DNA from: a gamma proteobacterium symbiont of Ctena orbiculata
GTDB taxonomy: Bacteria; Pseudomonadota; Gammaproteobacteria; Chromatiales; Chromatiaceae
NCBI GenBank assembly: GCA_003058525.1
Contig: QBVD01000049.1
Coordinates: 62,001-126,000 of the forward strand
DNA length: 64,000 nt
Direction of reading: 5' to 3'
Every line of letters begins with the position of its first letter. Within the stretch, counting starts at the first letter, position 1. Positions 1 to 8,714 of the stretch are shown one piece after another. The position numbers and the translations under genes are program-made. Under the pieces are notes generated by a model. The model saw only the letters and a list, made by a program, of their open reading frames with translations, was not told the DNA's origin and made no database searches.

Positions 1-7
1 TGATTCA

Positions 8-2458
8 GTGATCAAGCAGAAAAACGCACTACATATCACCCTCTCCCTGTTTGCCGTCATCGGACTGCAAGGCTGTCAGGATGGAGTGAGCACCGAGAGT
101 CTGCAACCCACCACGGTCACCACCAGCACCTATACAGGGCCGGCCGCGCGCACCTCCGATATCCAGGGTTTTCGGATCAGTGTATGGGAACCCCTGCGTG
201 GGGAAAACCGATGCGGCTCCTGTCACAACACGGGAGGTCAGGCGCCTCAGTTCGTGCGCGAGGACGATGTCAATCAAGCCTATGAAGCAGCCAATCCCCA
301 TGTCAACAGAGAGGAGCCGGATCAATCATCACTGGTCACCAAGGTTGCGAATGGGCATAACTGCTGGGAGGCCAGTGACACCGCTTGTGCCACTATCATC
401 ACCAGCTATATCGAATCCTGGGTTGGCGATGGATCCGGTGGTGGACGACAAATCGAACTCGAGCCGCCGCCGAACAAGGTGGTCGGCGAAAGCAAATCAT
501 TTCCCGATGATTCCAGCCTTTTTGCGACCTACGTGCACCCGTTGCTGACGGATTACTGCGCCGAGTGTCATGTCGAAGATGCGGCCGCCCCCCAATCACC
601 CTACTTTGCCACCGCCGACAGCGCAATTGCCTATGCCGCGGTAAAGACCTCGATCGACCTGGATACGCCTGTCAATTCCCGCCTTGTGCAGCGTCTCATC
701 GAACTCCACAACTGCTGGGATGATTGTAGTGACAATGCTCAGGAGATGGAGAGCGCCATCGATCAAATGGCCGGCAACATTTCGCCAACCCCCATCGATC
801 CGGACCTGGTCATTAGCCGAGCCCTGAGCCTGCCTGAAGGAACAGTCGCCAGCGGAGGCAGTCGGCAGGAAAATGATGTCGTCGCCCTGTATGAGTTCAA
901 GACAGGTAGCGGCAACATCGCCTACGACACCAGCGGCGTCGACCCCGCGATCAATCTGAGTATCAGCGGCAATGTCACCTGGGTTGAGGGTTGGGGTCTG
1001 GACTTCAGCGACGGTAAGGCCCAAGGCAGTACCGGCGACAGCAGTAAAATAGCCCAATTGGTTCAGGCCACAGGAGAGTACACCATAGAGGCATGGGTAG
1101 TCCCCGCGAATGTCACTCAGGAGGGGCCCGCTCGGATCATCAGCTACTCCGCCGGTACCGACGTGCGCAACTTCACCCTCGGCCAAACACTCTACAACTA
1201 CAACTATCTGCACCGCTCCAGCACAACCGATGGCAATGGCGAACCGGCCCACTCCAGTGCTGACGACGATGAAGATCTACAGGCAACGGAACAACACGTG
1301 GTGGCTACATTCGATCCCGAAAATGGGCGACGCCTCTATGTGGATGGGGTGTTTACCGATGATCTTGACGAAACCGAACCCGGCAATCTGAATGACTGGG
1401 ATAACAGCTACGCCCTGGTACTGGGAAATGAGGCCTCCAGTGACCGTCCCTGGACGGGCAAGATACGTCTGTTGGCGATCCACAACCGAGCGCTGACGGC
1501 GCAACAGATCAAACAGAATTTTGACGCTGGCGTGGGTGAGAAATACTTCCTGCTGTTCAATGTCACCGATCTGGTCAATCTGCCACAGAGTTATGTGATG
1601 TTCGAGGTCAGTCAGTACGACAACTACAGTTATCTGTTCCGTCAGCCTAAATTCATCAGCCTCGATGAAGGCGTGCTGCCAGGCTCCATTCCCCTTGAGG
1701 GCATGCGTATCGGCATCAATGGCAAGGAAGCGGCCGTCGGTCAAGCCTACTCACGCTTGGCAATCACCATCAATGACAGCGAATACACCGCCAATGGTCA
1801 ACGGCTATCGAATATGGCAACCACCATACCCTCGGAAAAGGGCGCCGAGAACGATCAGTTTTTCCTGACATTCGAGCGGTTGGGGACACATACCAATGTC
1901 TATTCGGAACCGGCGGTGCTGCCACCGGCTGAGCCGGCGGATGGCGAACCCGCGCCGCTGATCGGTTTACGCACCTTTGATGAGATCAATGCCACCATGT
2001 CGTCCCTGACCGGCGTCAATCCCACCCTGGAGGCGGTGCAGACCACCTATACCACGATCAGGCAGCAGCTCCCCTCATCGGAAGACGTCAGTGGCTTCCT
2101 CTCATCCCATCAGGTGGCGGTATCGCAACTGGCGATTGAGTATTGCAGTGCCCTGGTCGACGACACGGCTTTGCGGGCCGGGCTGTTTCCCGGTTTCGAC
2201 TTCAACGCGAACGCCAATGATATTCAGAGTTCCACCTGGCAGAGCCAGGTAGTTGCTCCATTGATGAACCGCTTCATGGGTGAACAGCTGACAACCCAAC
2301 CCTCACCATCGCTTGTCGAGGGTGAACTGATGAATCTATTGACAGGCAGTGTGGGTCTGGCCCGATGTAGCGACGGTTGTGATGCGGACCGTACCGAAAA
2401 AGCGACCAAGGCAGCCTGTGCCTCACTACTCGGCAGCGCTGTCGTGTTGCTCCAGTAG
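8..2458 (+). CDS. LamG-domain lipoprotein with two cytochrome-c-like CxxCH motifs
   Basis: An 816-residue predicted outer-membrane lipoprotein. It starts at a GTG and has a short hydrophobic signal ending in the lipobox LQGC (Cys23). Two haem-type motifs are visible: CGSCH (Cys69-His73) and CAECH (Cys184-His188). Each is followed about 45 residues later by a HNCW stretch, as in paralogous cytochrome-like repeats. Residues about 290-520 look like a LamG/concanavalin-like fold (VALYEF, YTIEAWV, RRLYVDG, GKIRLLAIHNRAL). The C-terminal third is unassigned. The next gene is a Tat-exported protein 68-70 bp downstream, and the pair probably works together at the cell surface. The signal peptide looks complete, so the GTG is probably the true start even though it lies at the window edge. 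Function, for example binding of an extracellular polymer coupled to redox chemistry, is inferred. Confidence 0.8.
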   Translation: MIKQKNALHITLSLFAVIGLQGCQDGVSTESLQPTTVTTSTYTGPAARTSDIQGFRISVWEPLRGENRCGSCHNTGGQAPQFVREDDVNQAYEAANPHVNREEPDQSSLVTKVANGHNCWEASDTACATIITSYIESWVGDGSGGGRQIELEPPPNKVVGESKSFPDDSSLFATYVHPLLTDYCAECHVEDAAAPQSPYFATADSAIAYAAVKTSIDLDTPVNSRLVQRLIELHNCWDDCSDNAQEMESAIDQMAGNISPTPIDPDLVISRALSLPEGTVASGGSRQENDVVALYEFKTGSGNIAYDTSGVDPAINLSISGNVTWVEGWGLDFSDGKAQGSTGDSSKIAQLVQATGEYTIEAWVVPANVTQEGPARIISYSAGTDVRNFTLGQTLYNYNYLHRSSTTDGNGEPAHSSADDDEDLQATEQHVVATFDPENGRRLYVDGVFTDDLDETEPGNLNDWDNSYALVLGNEASSDRPWTGKIRLLAIHNRALTAQQIKQNFDAGVGEKYFLLFNVTDLVNLPQSYVMFEVSQYDNYSYLFRQPKFISLDEGVLPGSIPLEGMRIGINGKEAAVGQAYSRLAITINDSEYTANGQRLSNMATTIPSEKGAENDQFFLTFERLGTHTNVYSEPAVLPPAEPADGEPAPLIGLRTFDEINATMSSLTGVNPTLEAVQTTYTTIRQQLPSSEDVSGFLSSHQVAVSQLAIEYCSALVDDTALRAGLFPGFDFNANANDIQSSTWQSQVVAPLMNRFMGEQLTTQPSPSLVEGELMNLLTGSVGLARCSDGCDADRTEKATKAACASLLGSAVVLLQ

Positions 2459-2526
2459 GATAAAGATCTAATGGATCAGGAATACGCCCCGAACAAGCAG
2501 CCTGTGTGGCTAACGGTAAAGAAATC

Positions 2527-4098
2527 ATGCGCAGAAAAGTGAAGAACCTCTCTCCTGATGTCCCATTGCTATATCCGGATCATCCGCGCCCGGTGACGCG
2601 TCGGGATTTTATCCGCCAGGGTCTGATGGCGGGATTGGGCGCCGTCACCACCCCTTCACTGTTCGGCCTGTTTGCCAATCCCGGCGAGGCCAGGGCCGCC
2701 CTCTCATCCGATCTCGAGGCCCTGAAGAATATCTGCGGCATAGATACCCTTGGCGGTGGCAAGATCCCCTTTATCTGTTTCGACCTCGCGGGCGGGGCCA
2801 ATATCGCCGGCTCCAATGTGCTGGTGGGCGGCGAGGGAGGCCAGTTCGATTTTCTCACCACGGCCGGTTACAACCGTCTCGGCCTGCCAGGAGACATGGT
2901 ACCGCCCATTACCAATCCGGATACCGGCCTGAGCGACTTCATCAATACCGAACTGGGTCTTGCCTTCCATTCGGACAGTGCCTTCCTGCGCGGAATTCTG
3001 GAAAAGGTCTCGGCAGGCAATCGGGCCAGTATCAATGGCGCCATGATCCCGGCCCGATCGGAAAACGATACCGGCATCAATCCGCACAATCCCATGTACG
3101 CCATCAACCGCTGCGGCGCCGACGGTGAATTGTTAACCCTGATAGGATCACGCAGCTCGGATTCCGGCGGCAATTCAGTGGCGCCCGCGGATCAGATCGA
3201 CCCGACGGTCCGTCCCACCAAGGTCGATCGGCCCAGCGACACCACCGGCCTGGTTGATACCGGCAAGCTTGTAGGCCTGCTCGATCAGTCCGATGCCGTT
3301 GCCGTGATGGAGGCGATACAACGTATCTCCGACATGAAACTGAATAGCGTAAACACCGGTATCAGCACCGATGACGTGGTCAAGGAACTGATACGCTGCG
3401 GATACGTCAAGAGTGCCGACCTGGTCGACCGTTATGGCGATCCGGCCGCCCTCGATGTCACTGCCGACCCCGATATCATCGGTCCGATCTTCACTCAGGC
3501 GGAGTTCGACAATGACGGTGAATTCCGCAAGACCGCATCGGTCATGAAACTGGTTATCAACGGCTATGCCGGTGCCGGCACCATCACCATGGGTGGCTAC
3601 GACTACCACACCGGCAACCGTGCCGTGGGCGAGATCCGCGATCTGCGCGCCGGACGCTGTATGGGGGCCTGCCTGGAGTATGCCGCGCGTCTCGGCATGC
3701 CCCTGATGCTGTATGTCTTCAGTGACGGCTCGGTCTCGAGCAACGGCACCATCGATAACTCCGCGGATGGGCGTGGCAAGGGAGTCTGGACCGGTGACAA
3801 CCAATCCACCGCCGCTTCTTTCTTCCTGGTCTACAACCCGGGGGGTCAACCCTTGCTTGCGGGAGCTTCAGTGGATGATCAGTTGCGTCATCAGCAAATC
3901 GGCCACTTCTCCGCCGATGGGGCGGTGGACAACGGTTCCAGCCCGGCCGCCAACAATGTCAATCAATTGGTGCTGACTGTGGCGCTGAACTATCTGGCGC
4001 TGCATGGCGAACAGGGGCAGTTCAACACCCTGTTCGGTACCAGTCTCGGCAATACCGCCATGCTGGACAGCTTGACCGCGTTCAATCCAATCGTATAA
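2527..4098 (+). CDS. Tat-exported DUF1501-like protein
   Basis: A roughly 523-residue protein with a twin-arginine signal (TRRDFIRQGLMAGLGAV) ending near AEARA-type residues (GEARAALS), so it is exported folded. It resembles the DUF1501 family of Tat-secreted proteins that often sit beside cytochrome-like or DUF1800-type partners; that family call is from memory of its architecture. The body is rich in Gly/Asp/Asn and has a late segment (GGYDYHTGN, FSDGSVSSNG) of the kind seen in alkaline-phosphatase-like folds. I chose the ATG at 2527, but an in-frame GTG at 2506 would add seven residues; neither has a good ribosome site. It follows the LamG/CxxCH lipoprotein on the same strand, and the pair is probably one operon. 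Confidence 0.7.
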   Translation: MRRKVKNLSPDVPLLYPDHPRPVTRRDFIRQGLMAGLGAVTTPSLFGLFANPGEARAALSSDLEALKNICGIDTLGGGKIPFICFDLAGGANIAGSNVLVGGEGGQFDFLTTAGYNRLGLPGDMVPPITNPDTGLSDFINTELGLAFHSDSAFLRGILEKVSAGNRASINGAMIPARSENDTGINPHNPMYAINRCGADGELLTLIGSRSSDSGGNSVAPADQIDPTVRPTKVDRPSDTTGLVDTGKLVGLLDQSDAVAVMEAIQRISDMKLNSVNTGISTDDVVKELIRCGYVKSADLVDRYGDPAALDVTADPDIIGPIFTQAEFDNDGEFRKTASVMKLVINGYAGAGTITMGGYDYHTGNRAVGEIRDLRAGRCMGACLEYAARLGMPLMLYVFSDGSVSSNGTIDNSADGRGKGVWTGDNQSTAASFFLVYNPGGQPLLAGASVDDQLRHQQIGHFSADGAVDNGSSPAANNVNQLVLTVALNYLALHGEQGQFNTLFGTSLGNTAMLDSLTAFNPIV

Positions 4099-4217
4099 CT
4101 GGACACAGGTCTGCCAAGAAGCCGCTGGTATATGCCGGCATCTTGCATGGCTGCCATTCATCGGCCGAATTGATTAGAATCCCCGATCTGTAACTTCACC
4201 ACCACCCACGAGGCGTA

Positions 4218-5048
4218 TTGAGCAGGATGGAGCGACTGGCTCATGATTACATCGTCTGGAATGCTGACCCGACACTTCTCTCATTTGCCGGGCTCGATAT
4301 CCGATGGTATGGCGTATTGTTCGCCACCGCCTATCTCTTGGGATACCAACTAATCCATTGGATCTACCAGCGTGAGGGACGCGACTCTCAATCCCTTGAA
4401 CGACTTTCACTCTACCTGGTGATCGGCACAATTGTCGGCGCTCGGTTGGGGCATTGTCTGCTCTATGATCCCACTTATTATCTAACTCACCCATTGAAGA
4501 TACTCGCCATCTGGGAGGGAGGCTTGGCGAGCCATGGCGGCGGACTGGGCGTCATGTTGGCCCTCTACCTGCATAAGCGTCAGACAGCGGAATCCTACCT
4601 CTGGTTACTGGACAGGTTCGCTATCCCCATCGCCCTGGCCGGGGCCTTCATTCGCCTGGGCAATCTGTTCAACTCGGAGATCTATGGCATGGAAACCTCG
4701 CTGCCCTGGGCGATTGTATTCGAGCGTATCGATAATCTACCGAGACACCCGGCCCAGCTCTATGAGGCCATCGCCTACGCCATCGTTTTCCTTCTCTTAT
4801 TGACCCTTTATCGACGCAGCGATAGCACCGCTAAACCGGGATTCCTATTTGCCGTCTTCCTGCTTACGGTATTCAGCGCAAGGTTCGCCATCGAGTTTGT
4901 CAAAGAGAAACAGGCGACCTATGCCATCGAGCATTGGATAAATACAGGCCAATTATTGAGCCTTCCCTTTATCCTGGCGGGATGCGTGTTGCTGATTATT
5001 GCCCTGAGACCCCCAAGGCATCAAAGCGTCGCACATAGGCCAGATTGA
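4218..5048 (+). CDS. lgt: Prolipoprotein diacylglyceryl transferase Lgt
   Basis: This inner-membrane enzyme transfers diacylglycerol from phosphatidylglycerol to the lipobox cysteine of prolipoproteins, the first step of lipoprotein maturation. The 276-residue protein has the family length, about seven hydrophobic segments, the GGLASHGG loop (residues 101-108), the Lgt signature around IRLGNLFNSEIYG (145-157) with its essential arginine, and HPAQLYEA (177-184). The TTG at 4218 is the longest start, and ATG at 4227 is equally possible. The gene is convergent with the DUF3187 gene, and their 3' ends overlap by 53 bp. Several lipoproteins in this window are its likely substrates. Confidence 0.96.
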   Translation: MSRMERLAHDYIVWNADPTLLSFAGLDIRWYGVLFATAYLLGYQLIHWIYQREGRDSQSLERLSLYLVIGTIVGARLGHCLLYDPTYYLTHPLKILAIWEGGLASHGGGLGVMLALYLHKRQTAESYLWLLDRFAIPIALAGAFIRLGNLFNSEIYGMETSLPWAIVFERIDNLPRHPAQLYEAIAYAIVFLLLLTLYRRSDSTAKPGFLFAVFLLTVFSARFAIEFVKEKQATYAIEHWINTGQLLSLPFILAGCVLLIIALRPPRHQSVAHRPD

Positions 5049-6027
5049 TCATGAAATCAGGTACTGAATCGGTGGTGAGGTTTTCGCCGATTGAGATATC
5101 GATACGATGGGAGTCCGCTTCCATGTGAATCGACCCCCCAACCGTCAACATCAATGCAGTACCGCCGAGCTGGTCCAGCTTGCTGTCGTAATGTGAAGAG
5201 TGGGCATCGACCTGCGCCTTGAGATCCAACCAGCTCATTGGCCGCCAACCCACTCCCAGGGCGCAAAAAAACACAACATCCCGCTGCAGATCCTGCAACA
5301 GGTCAGCCTTACCTTTCAGCAGGAGACCCGCTTGGCCATAGATATCCAGAGGCCATTGCCACAACATTCGTTGCTCCGAGCCGCTTGCCCACAAAGCCAG
5401 ATCAGCTGCTCCACTGCCCAGCAGCGCATCAGCGTCTCCGCTGGGCAGTTTGAGGCTTGCATGGAGCGCCAATCGCCTGTCACTGCCAGCAGCTAGATCC
5501 ACCGCATGGGAGAGCGTGAGCACGAGATCCCCTACTCCACTCTTTTTCCGGTCGACCAGTATCTGCTCGCCCCGGTCGTTTTCATAGCGAAAAACCAAAC
5601 GATTTCTGGACCAGTCATTGCGATCGGAATTGGACAATCCAAAAATATCGTGCCAATTTTCGATCAGGCCATCCATCAAACCTTCACGATGAGTCAGGAA
5701 AGGCAGTTCGATACCGAACTGCCAGTCCTCCGCAATCCCCCGCTTCCATATCAACGCCAACCGGTATGTTTCCCCATCCAGCCTGATCCGTTCACCATCC
5801 GAGTCGCTCTGTATGGAGTTGTTGACGATATCCGCAGTCAACTGCAGATAAGAATCGTTGTGCGCCAACAGATGGGATGAGGCCATAGCCGGTAAACCGT
5901 AGATGAGGGTGAAGGGGTTCATATTGCGCACATGGAACGGATCGACATTTCCACTGTCCGCTTGTGATGGGAGAGAGAGCAGCCCAATCAGGGCGAGGTA
6001 ACACATATTCCGCAGGATGGCTATCAA
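4996..6027 (-). CDS. DUF3187-family outer-membrane protein
   Basis: A predicted exported beta-rich protein of about 343 residues matching the DUF3187 family (function unknown) by its N-terminal signature: mature start followed by DPFHVRNMNPF, then alternating beta-strand patterns with W/Y residues. I prefer the TTG at 6027, because GAGGAA lies five bases upstream and it gives a normal signal peptide (MIAILRNMCYLALIGLLSL, cleavage near SQA-DS). ATG starts at 6006 or 6090 are alternatives. The strand ending in YVRRF would be a typical last barrel strand, but eight more residues follow because the reading frame runs into the lgt 3' end. Membrane location is inferred. Confidence 0.75.
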   Translation of the reverse strand: MIAILRNMCYLALIGLLSLPSQADSGNVDPFHVRNMNPFTLIYGLPAMASSHLLAHNDSYLQLTADIVNNSIQSDSDGERIRLDGETYRLALIWKRGIAEDWQFGIELPFLTHREGLMDGLIENWHDIFGLSNSDRNDWSRNRLVFRYENDRGEQILVDRKKSGVGDLVLTLSHAVDLAAGSDRRLALHASLKLPSGDADALLGSGAADLALWASGSEQRMLWQWPLDIYGQAGLLLKGKADLLQDLQRDVVFFCALGVGWRPMSWLDLKAQVDAHSSHYDSKLDQLGGTALMLTVGGSIHMEADSHRIDISIGENLTTDSVPDFMINLAYVRRFDALGVSGQ

Positions 6028-6339
6028 GATCGTTCCTCGACATCTATCGACAGGCATCCAACACAAAGATAGCCTGTACACGCTATTCAATAAACAATAA
6101 TCATTTATAATTCAGCTACATATCAGCCTGAATTGACCACTAGTCTTTAGCTGATCCGAGCACTATCATTACAGTGCCCGCTGTGTGGCGAATAAGATTC
6201 ACATAACCTATCATGATGTTTGGGCATAAAATACCAACTTTACATTTCAACCTGTGACTATGATCGCAAACGCAACGCATTAATTCATATAGATTTATTG
6301 TTTCATGACGCTGCTTAAAATGATCTGGGAATCAATATC

Positions 6340-6867
6340 TTGAAGACATTAATCCGAAATGCACTTCTGCTGCTTTGCTGCCTCGGTTTTTCTCTCTCTG
6401 CCGAGCCCTTGAGTGATAAGGGTAAGGGCCTTGACACACAGGTTGAGGATCTGAAAAAGGCTGTGATCGAGCTCAATCGAGAACTCTTCATCCTGGAGGA
6501 GGAGCTGCTGTTCCCAGGCAATACCCAGGTATCGATCTTCCTCTCCCTGGATATCGGCAACTATTTTAAACTTGACTCTGTGCAATTGCATATAGACAAC
6601 AAGGAACTCACCAACCATCTCTACACCGAGCGGGAGGTGAAGGCACTGCAACGGGGTGGCGTACAACGCCTCTACCTGGGGAACATCAAGTCGGGTGAAC
6701 ATGAACTGGTTGCCTTCTTCACAGGAGTAGGCCCGAAGGGAAGAGATTACAAACGGGGTGCGACTGTCAGCTTTAGCAAAGGGATCGGCCCTAAATACCT
6801 GGAGCTGAAAATCGTCGACAGTGTCGCCCTGCAACAGCCGGACTTTGAAATCCGGGAGTGGGAGTAA
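6340..6867 (+). CDS. Exported protein at head of the Agl/Glt-like operon
   Basis: A 175-residue protein with a signal peptide (MKTLIRNALLLLCCLGFSLS, cleavage near SAEP), a short predicted coiled coil (about residues 28-58, repeated L/E/K heptads such as VEDLKKAVIELNREL), then a beta-rich domain (TQVSIFLSLD, VQLHIDNKEL, GEHELVAFFTG). It starts at TTG with GGGAA eight bases upstream. Database relatives have often been mislabelled as AraC-type regulators, but I see no helix-turn-helix and the signal peptide argues for the periplasm. It is the first gene of the 6340-15255 operon and its stop overlaps the start region of the next gene. Role unknown; probably a periplasmic part of the envelope machine. 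Confidence 0.75.
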   Translation: MKTLIRNALLLLCCLGFSLSAEPLSDKGKGLDTQVEDLKKAVIELNRELFILEEELLFPGNTQVSIFLSLDIGNYFKLDSVQLHIDNKELTNHLYTEREVKALQRGGVQRLYLGNIKSGEHELVAFFTGVGPKGRDYKRGATVSFSKGIGPKYLELKIVDSVALQQPDFEIREWE

Positions 6868-6872
6868 TACGG

Positions 6873-8714
6873 GTGCTATCCGGCCTGACCTCCCGCATTC
6901 TTCTCACGCTCTCACTCGCCACACCTCTCTGCACAACTGCGGATATTACAACCGGCGAGCCTGAGGAACTGCGTGACCTGCACTATGGCGATGCCCTGTT
7001 TCAGCTCTATCAGCAGAACTATTTTCCCGCTATCGTTCGCCTTCTTGCCGCCAGAAAACAGGGATTGATGCAGGCCTATGCGGATGAACCCGAGTTGCTT
7101 CTCGGCGGACTCTATCTGGCCTATGGTATGCCGAATACGGCAGAAGCACTGTTCAACAGAATTCTGCAAAACAGCAAATCTCCAGAAGTGTTGAACCGCG
7201 CCTGGTTACAGCTGGGCAAATCCCGCCATCGCCGGGGTAACATGAAGGCTGCAAAAAGCGCTTTAAACCAGATCGATGAAAATCTGAAGCCTGAAGCCAA
7301 TGACGAAAAGTACCATTTAAGCGGCCTTATCGGCCTACTGCAGAAAAATGAATCTGATGCGCTCGCTGACCTCAACAAGATTTCACAGCAAAGCGAATGG
7401 ACACTGTATGGCCGTTACAATCAGGCCATCGCTTACCTGCGCAACGATCAACCGGAGAAGGTATTGGCCTTGCTGCAGGAGATCGGTAGCGGGATTGATG
7501 AAAATGATGACAATGAGGAAAAATCCATCAGGGACAGAGCAAATCTTGCCTTGGGTTACCTCTTCTTGGAGCTGCAGCAACCGGCAAATGCACAACAGGC
7601 GCTACAACGTGTCCGTCTCAGCAGCCCAGCCAGCAGCCAGGCGTTGTTGGGTTTGGGATGGGCCTCACTCCAACTGGGTGAGCAGGAGCGGGCGCTACCC
7701 CCCTGGCAACTCCTCGCTGAACGCAATGCCAGTGATCCAGCTGTGCTGGAGGCAAAGCTCGCTATTCCCTATGTACTCTCCCAGCTGGCGGCCGAACAGC
7801 AGTCGTTGCAGGGTTATCGCGATGCCATCACAACCTATGACGCCTCGCTCACTCAACTGGATCAGCTGCTCAGCCAAGTAAGAGATGACGAGTTCCCTGA
7901 CAATCTGCTAGTCGATAACGACACGGGAATCGATTCACCAAAGCGCTCGCTGTTGTCCTATCTTCTCTCCGGCAATGCCTTTCAGGAACGACTGCAGGAC
8001 TACCGCGACTTGGGCCACATGGAGAATAATCTTCAGCAGTGGCGGGAAAAAATCAGTTCATATCGCACAATGCTCAGTAACCAATTGGTGGCATATAATC
8101 AGAAACTGCCTCGTGTTGATGAACACCTGAAAGGAGAGAATCTGAAACAGGTCGTTGACAGAAAAGAGCAGTTGAAGAGACTCTACGAACAGGTTGCAAC
8201 AACAGAAGAACCGCCATTTGCCCTTGCCAATCGGCAGGAGAAAGCCTGGATTGAGCGAATCAATAAAATCAAACGGATCATTAAACAACACGACACTGGC
8301 GGACGGCTGGCGCCTCAAAAAGAGATGGCGCGTTTGATGGAAGGTATTCTCACCTGGCGGATAGCCACTGAACATCCCGCCAGAATCTGGTCATTGAAGA
8401 AACAGATGATCGAGTTGGAACAAAACATTGAGACGGCACATCAAAAGGAGAGCGAACTAGCCAAGGCCCGCGCCGAGGCCGAGGGTCGATTCGATGCGTT
8501 CTCCAGCCGTATCGAACAACTCGAGAAGACTCTGCCGGGGCTTCATAGGCAGGTGAAGGCATTACGGCAAGACGAGACTGAGCTGTTGCGGGAGATGGCA
8601 CTTGAAAGACTCGAACAACGGCGCAGCCTGATCAACAACTATCTTGTCCAGGCCAGATTCGGCGTCGCCAACCTGCTGGATATCAGCAGCGCAAGAGCAG
8701 GGGGGGAGAAATGA
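6873..8714 (+). CDS. Periplasmic TPR protein with C-terminal coiled coil
   Basis: A protein of about 613 residues made of degenerate tetratricopeptide repeats over roughly the first 320 residues (for example GNMKAAKSALNQI, PANAQQALQRVRL, LGWASLQLGEQERALPPW). A helical region and a long charged coiled coil follow near residues 500-600 (IELEQNIETAHQKESELAKA region). An N-terminal hydrophobic signal (SRILLTLSLATPLCTTA) sends it to the periplasm. GTG at 6873 is preferred because GGAG lies about eight bases upstream; GTG at 6858 is the longer option. The stop overlaps the ATG of the next gene by four bases, so translation is probably coupled. It may be a GltD/AgmU-like scaffold by gene order, not by recognised sequence identity. 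Confidence 0.8.
   Translation: MLSGLTSRILLTLSLATPLCTTADITTGEPEELRDLHYGDALFQLYQQNYFPAIVRLLAARKQGLMQAYADEPELLLGGLYLAYGMPNTAEALFNRILQNSKSPEVLNRAWLQLGKSRHRRGNMKAAKSALNQIDENLKPEANDEKYHLSGLIGLLQKNESDALADLNKISQQSEWTLYGRYNQAIAYLRNDQPEKVLALLQEIGSGIDENDDNEEKSIRDRANLALGYLFLELQQPANAQQALQRVRLSSPASSQALLGLGWASLQLGEQERALPPWQLLAERNASDPAVLEAKLAIPYVLSQLAAEQQSLQGYRDAITTYDASLTQLDQLLSQVRDDEFPDNLLVDNDTGIDSPKRSLLSYLLSGNAFQERLQDYRDLGHMENNLQQWREKISSYRTMLSNQLVAYNQKLPRVDEHLKGENLKQVVDRKEQLKRLYEQVATTEEPPFALANRQEKAWIERINKIKRIIKQHDTGGRLAPQKEMARLMEGILTWRIATEHPARIWSLKKQMIELEQNIETAHQKESELAKARAEAEGRFDAFSSRIEQLEKTLPGLHRQVKALRQDETELLREMALERLEQRRSLINNYLVQARFGVANLLDISSARAGGEK

Noticed and set aside
2471-2542. 23-codon frame with AGGA site overlapping the start of the Tat-exported protein gene
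   Set aside because: Could be a coupling leader peptide, but the peptide has no recognisable feature and one weak ribosome site is not enough.
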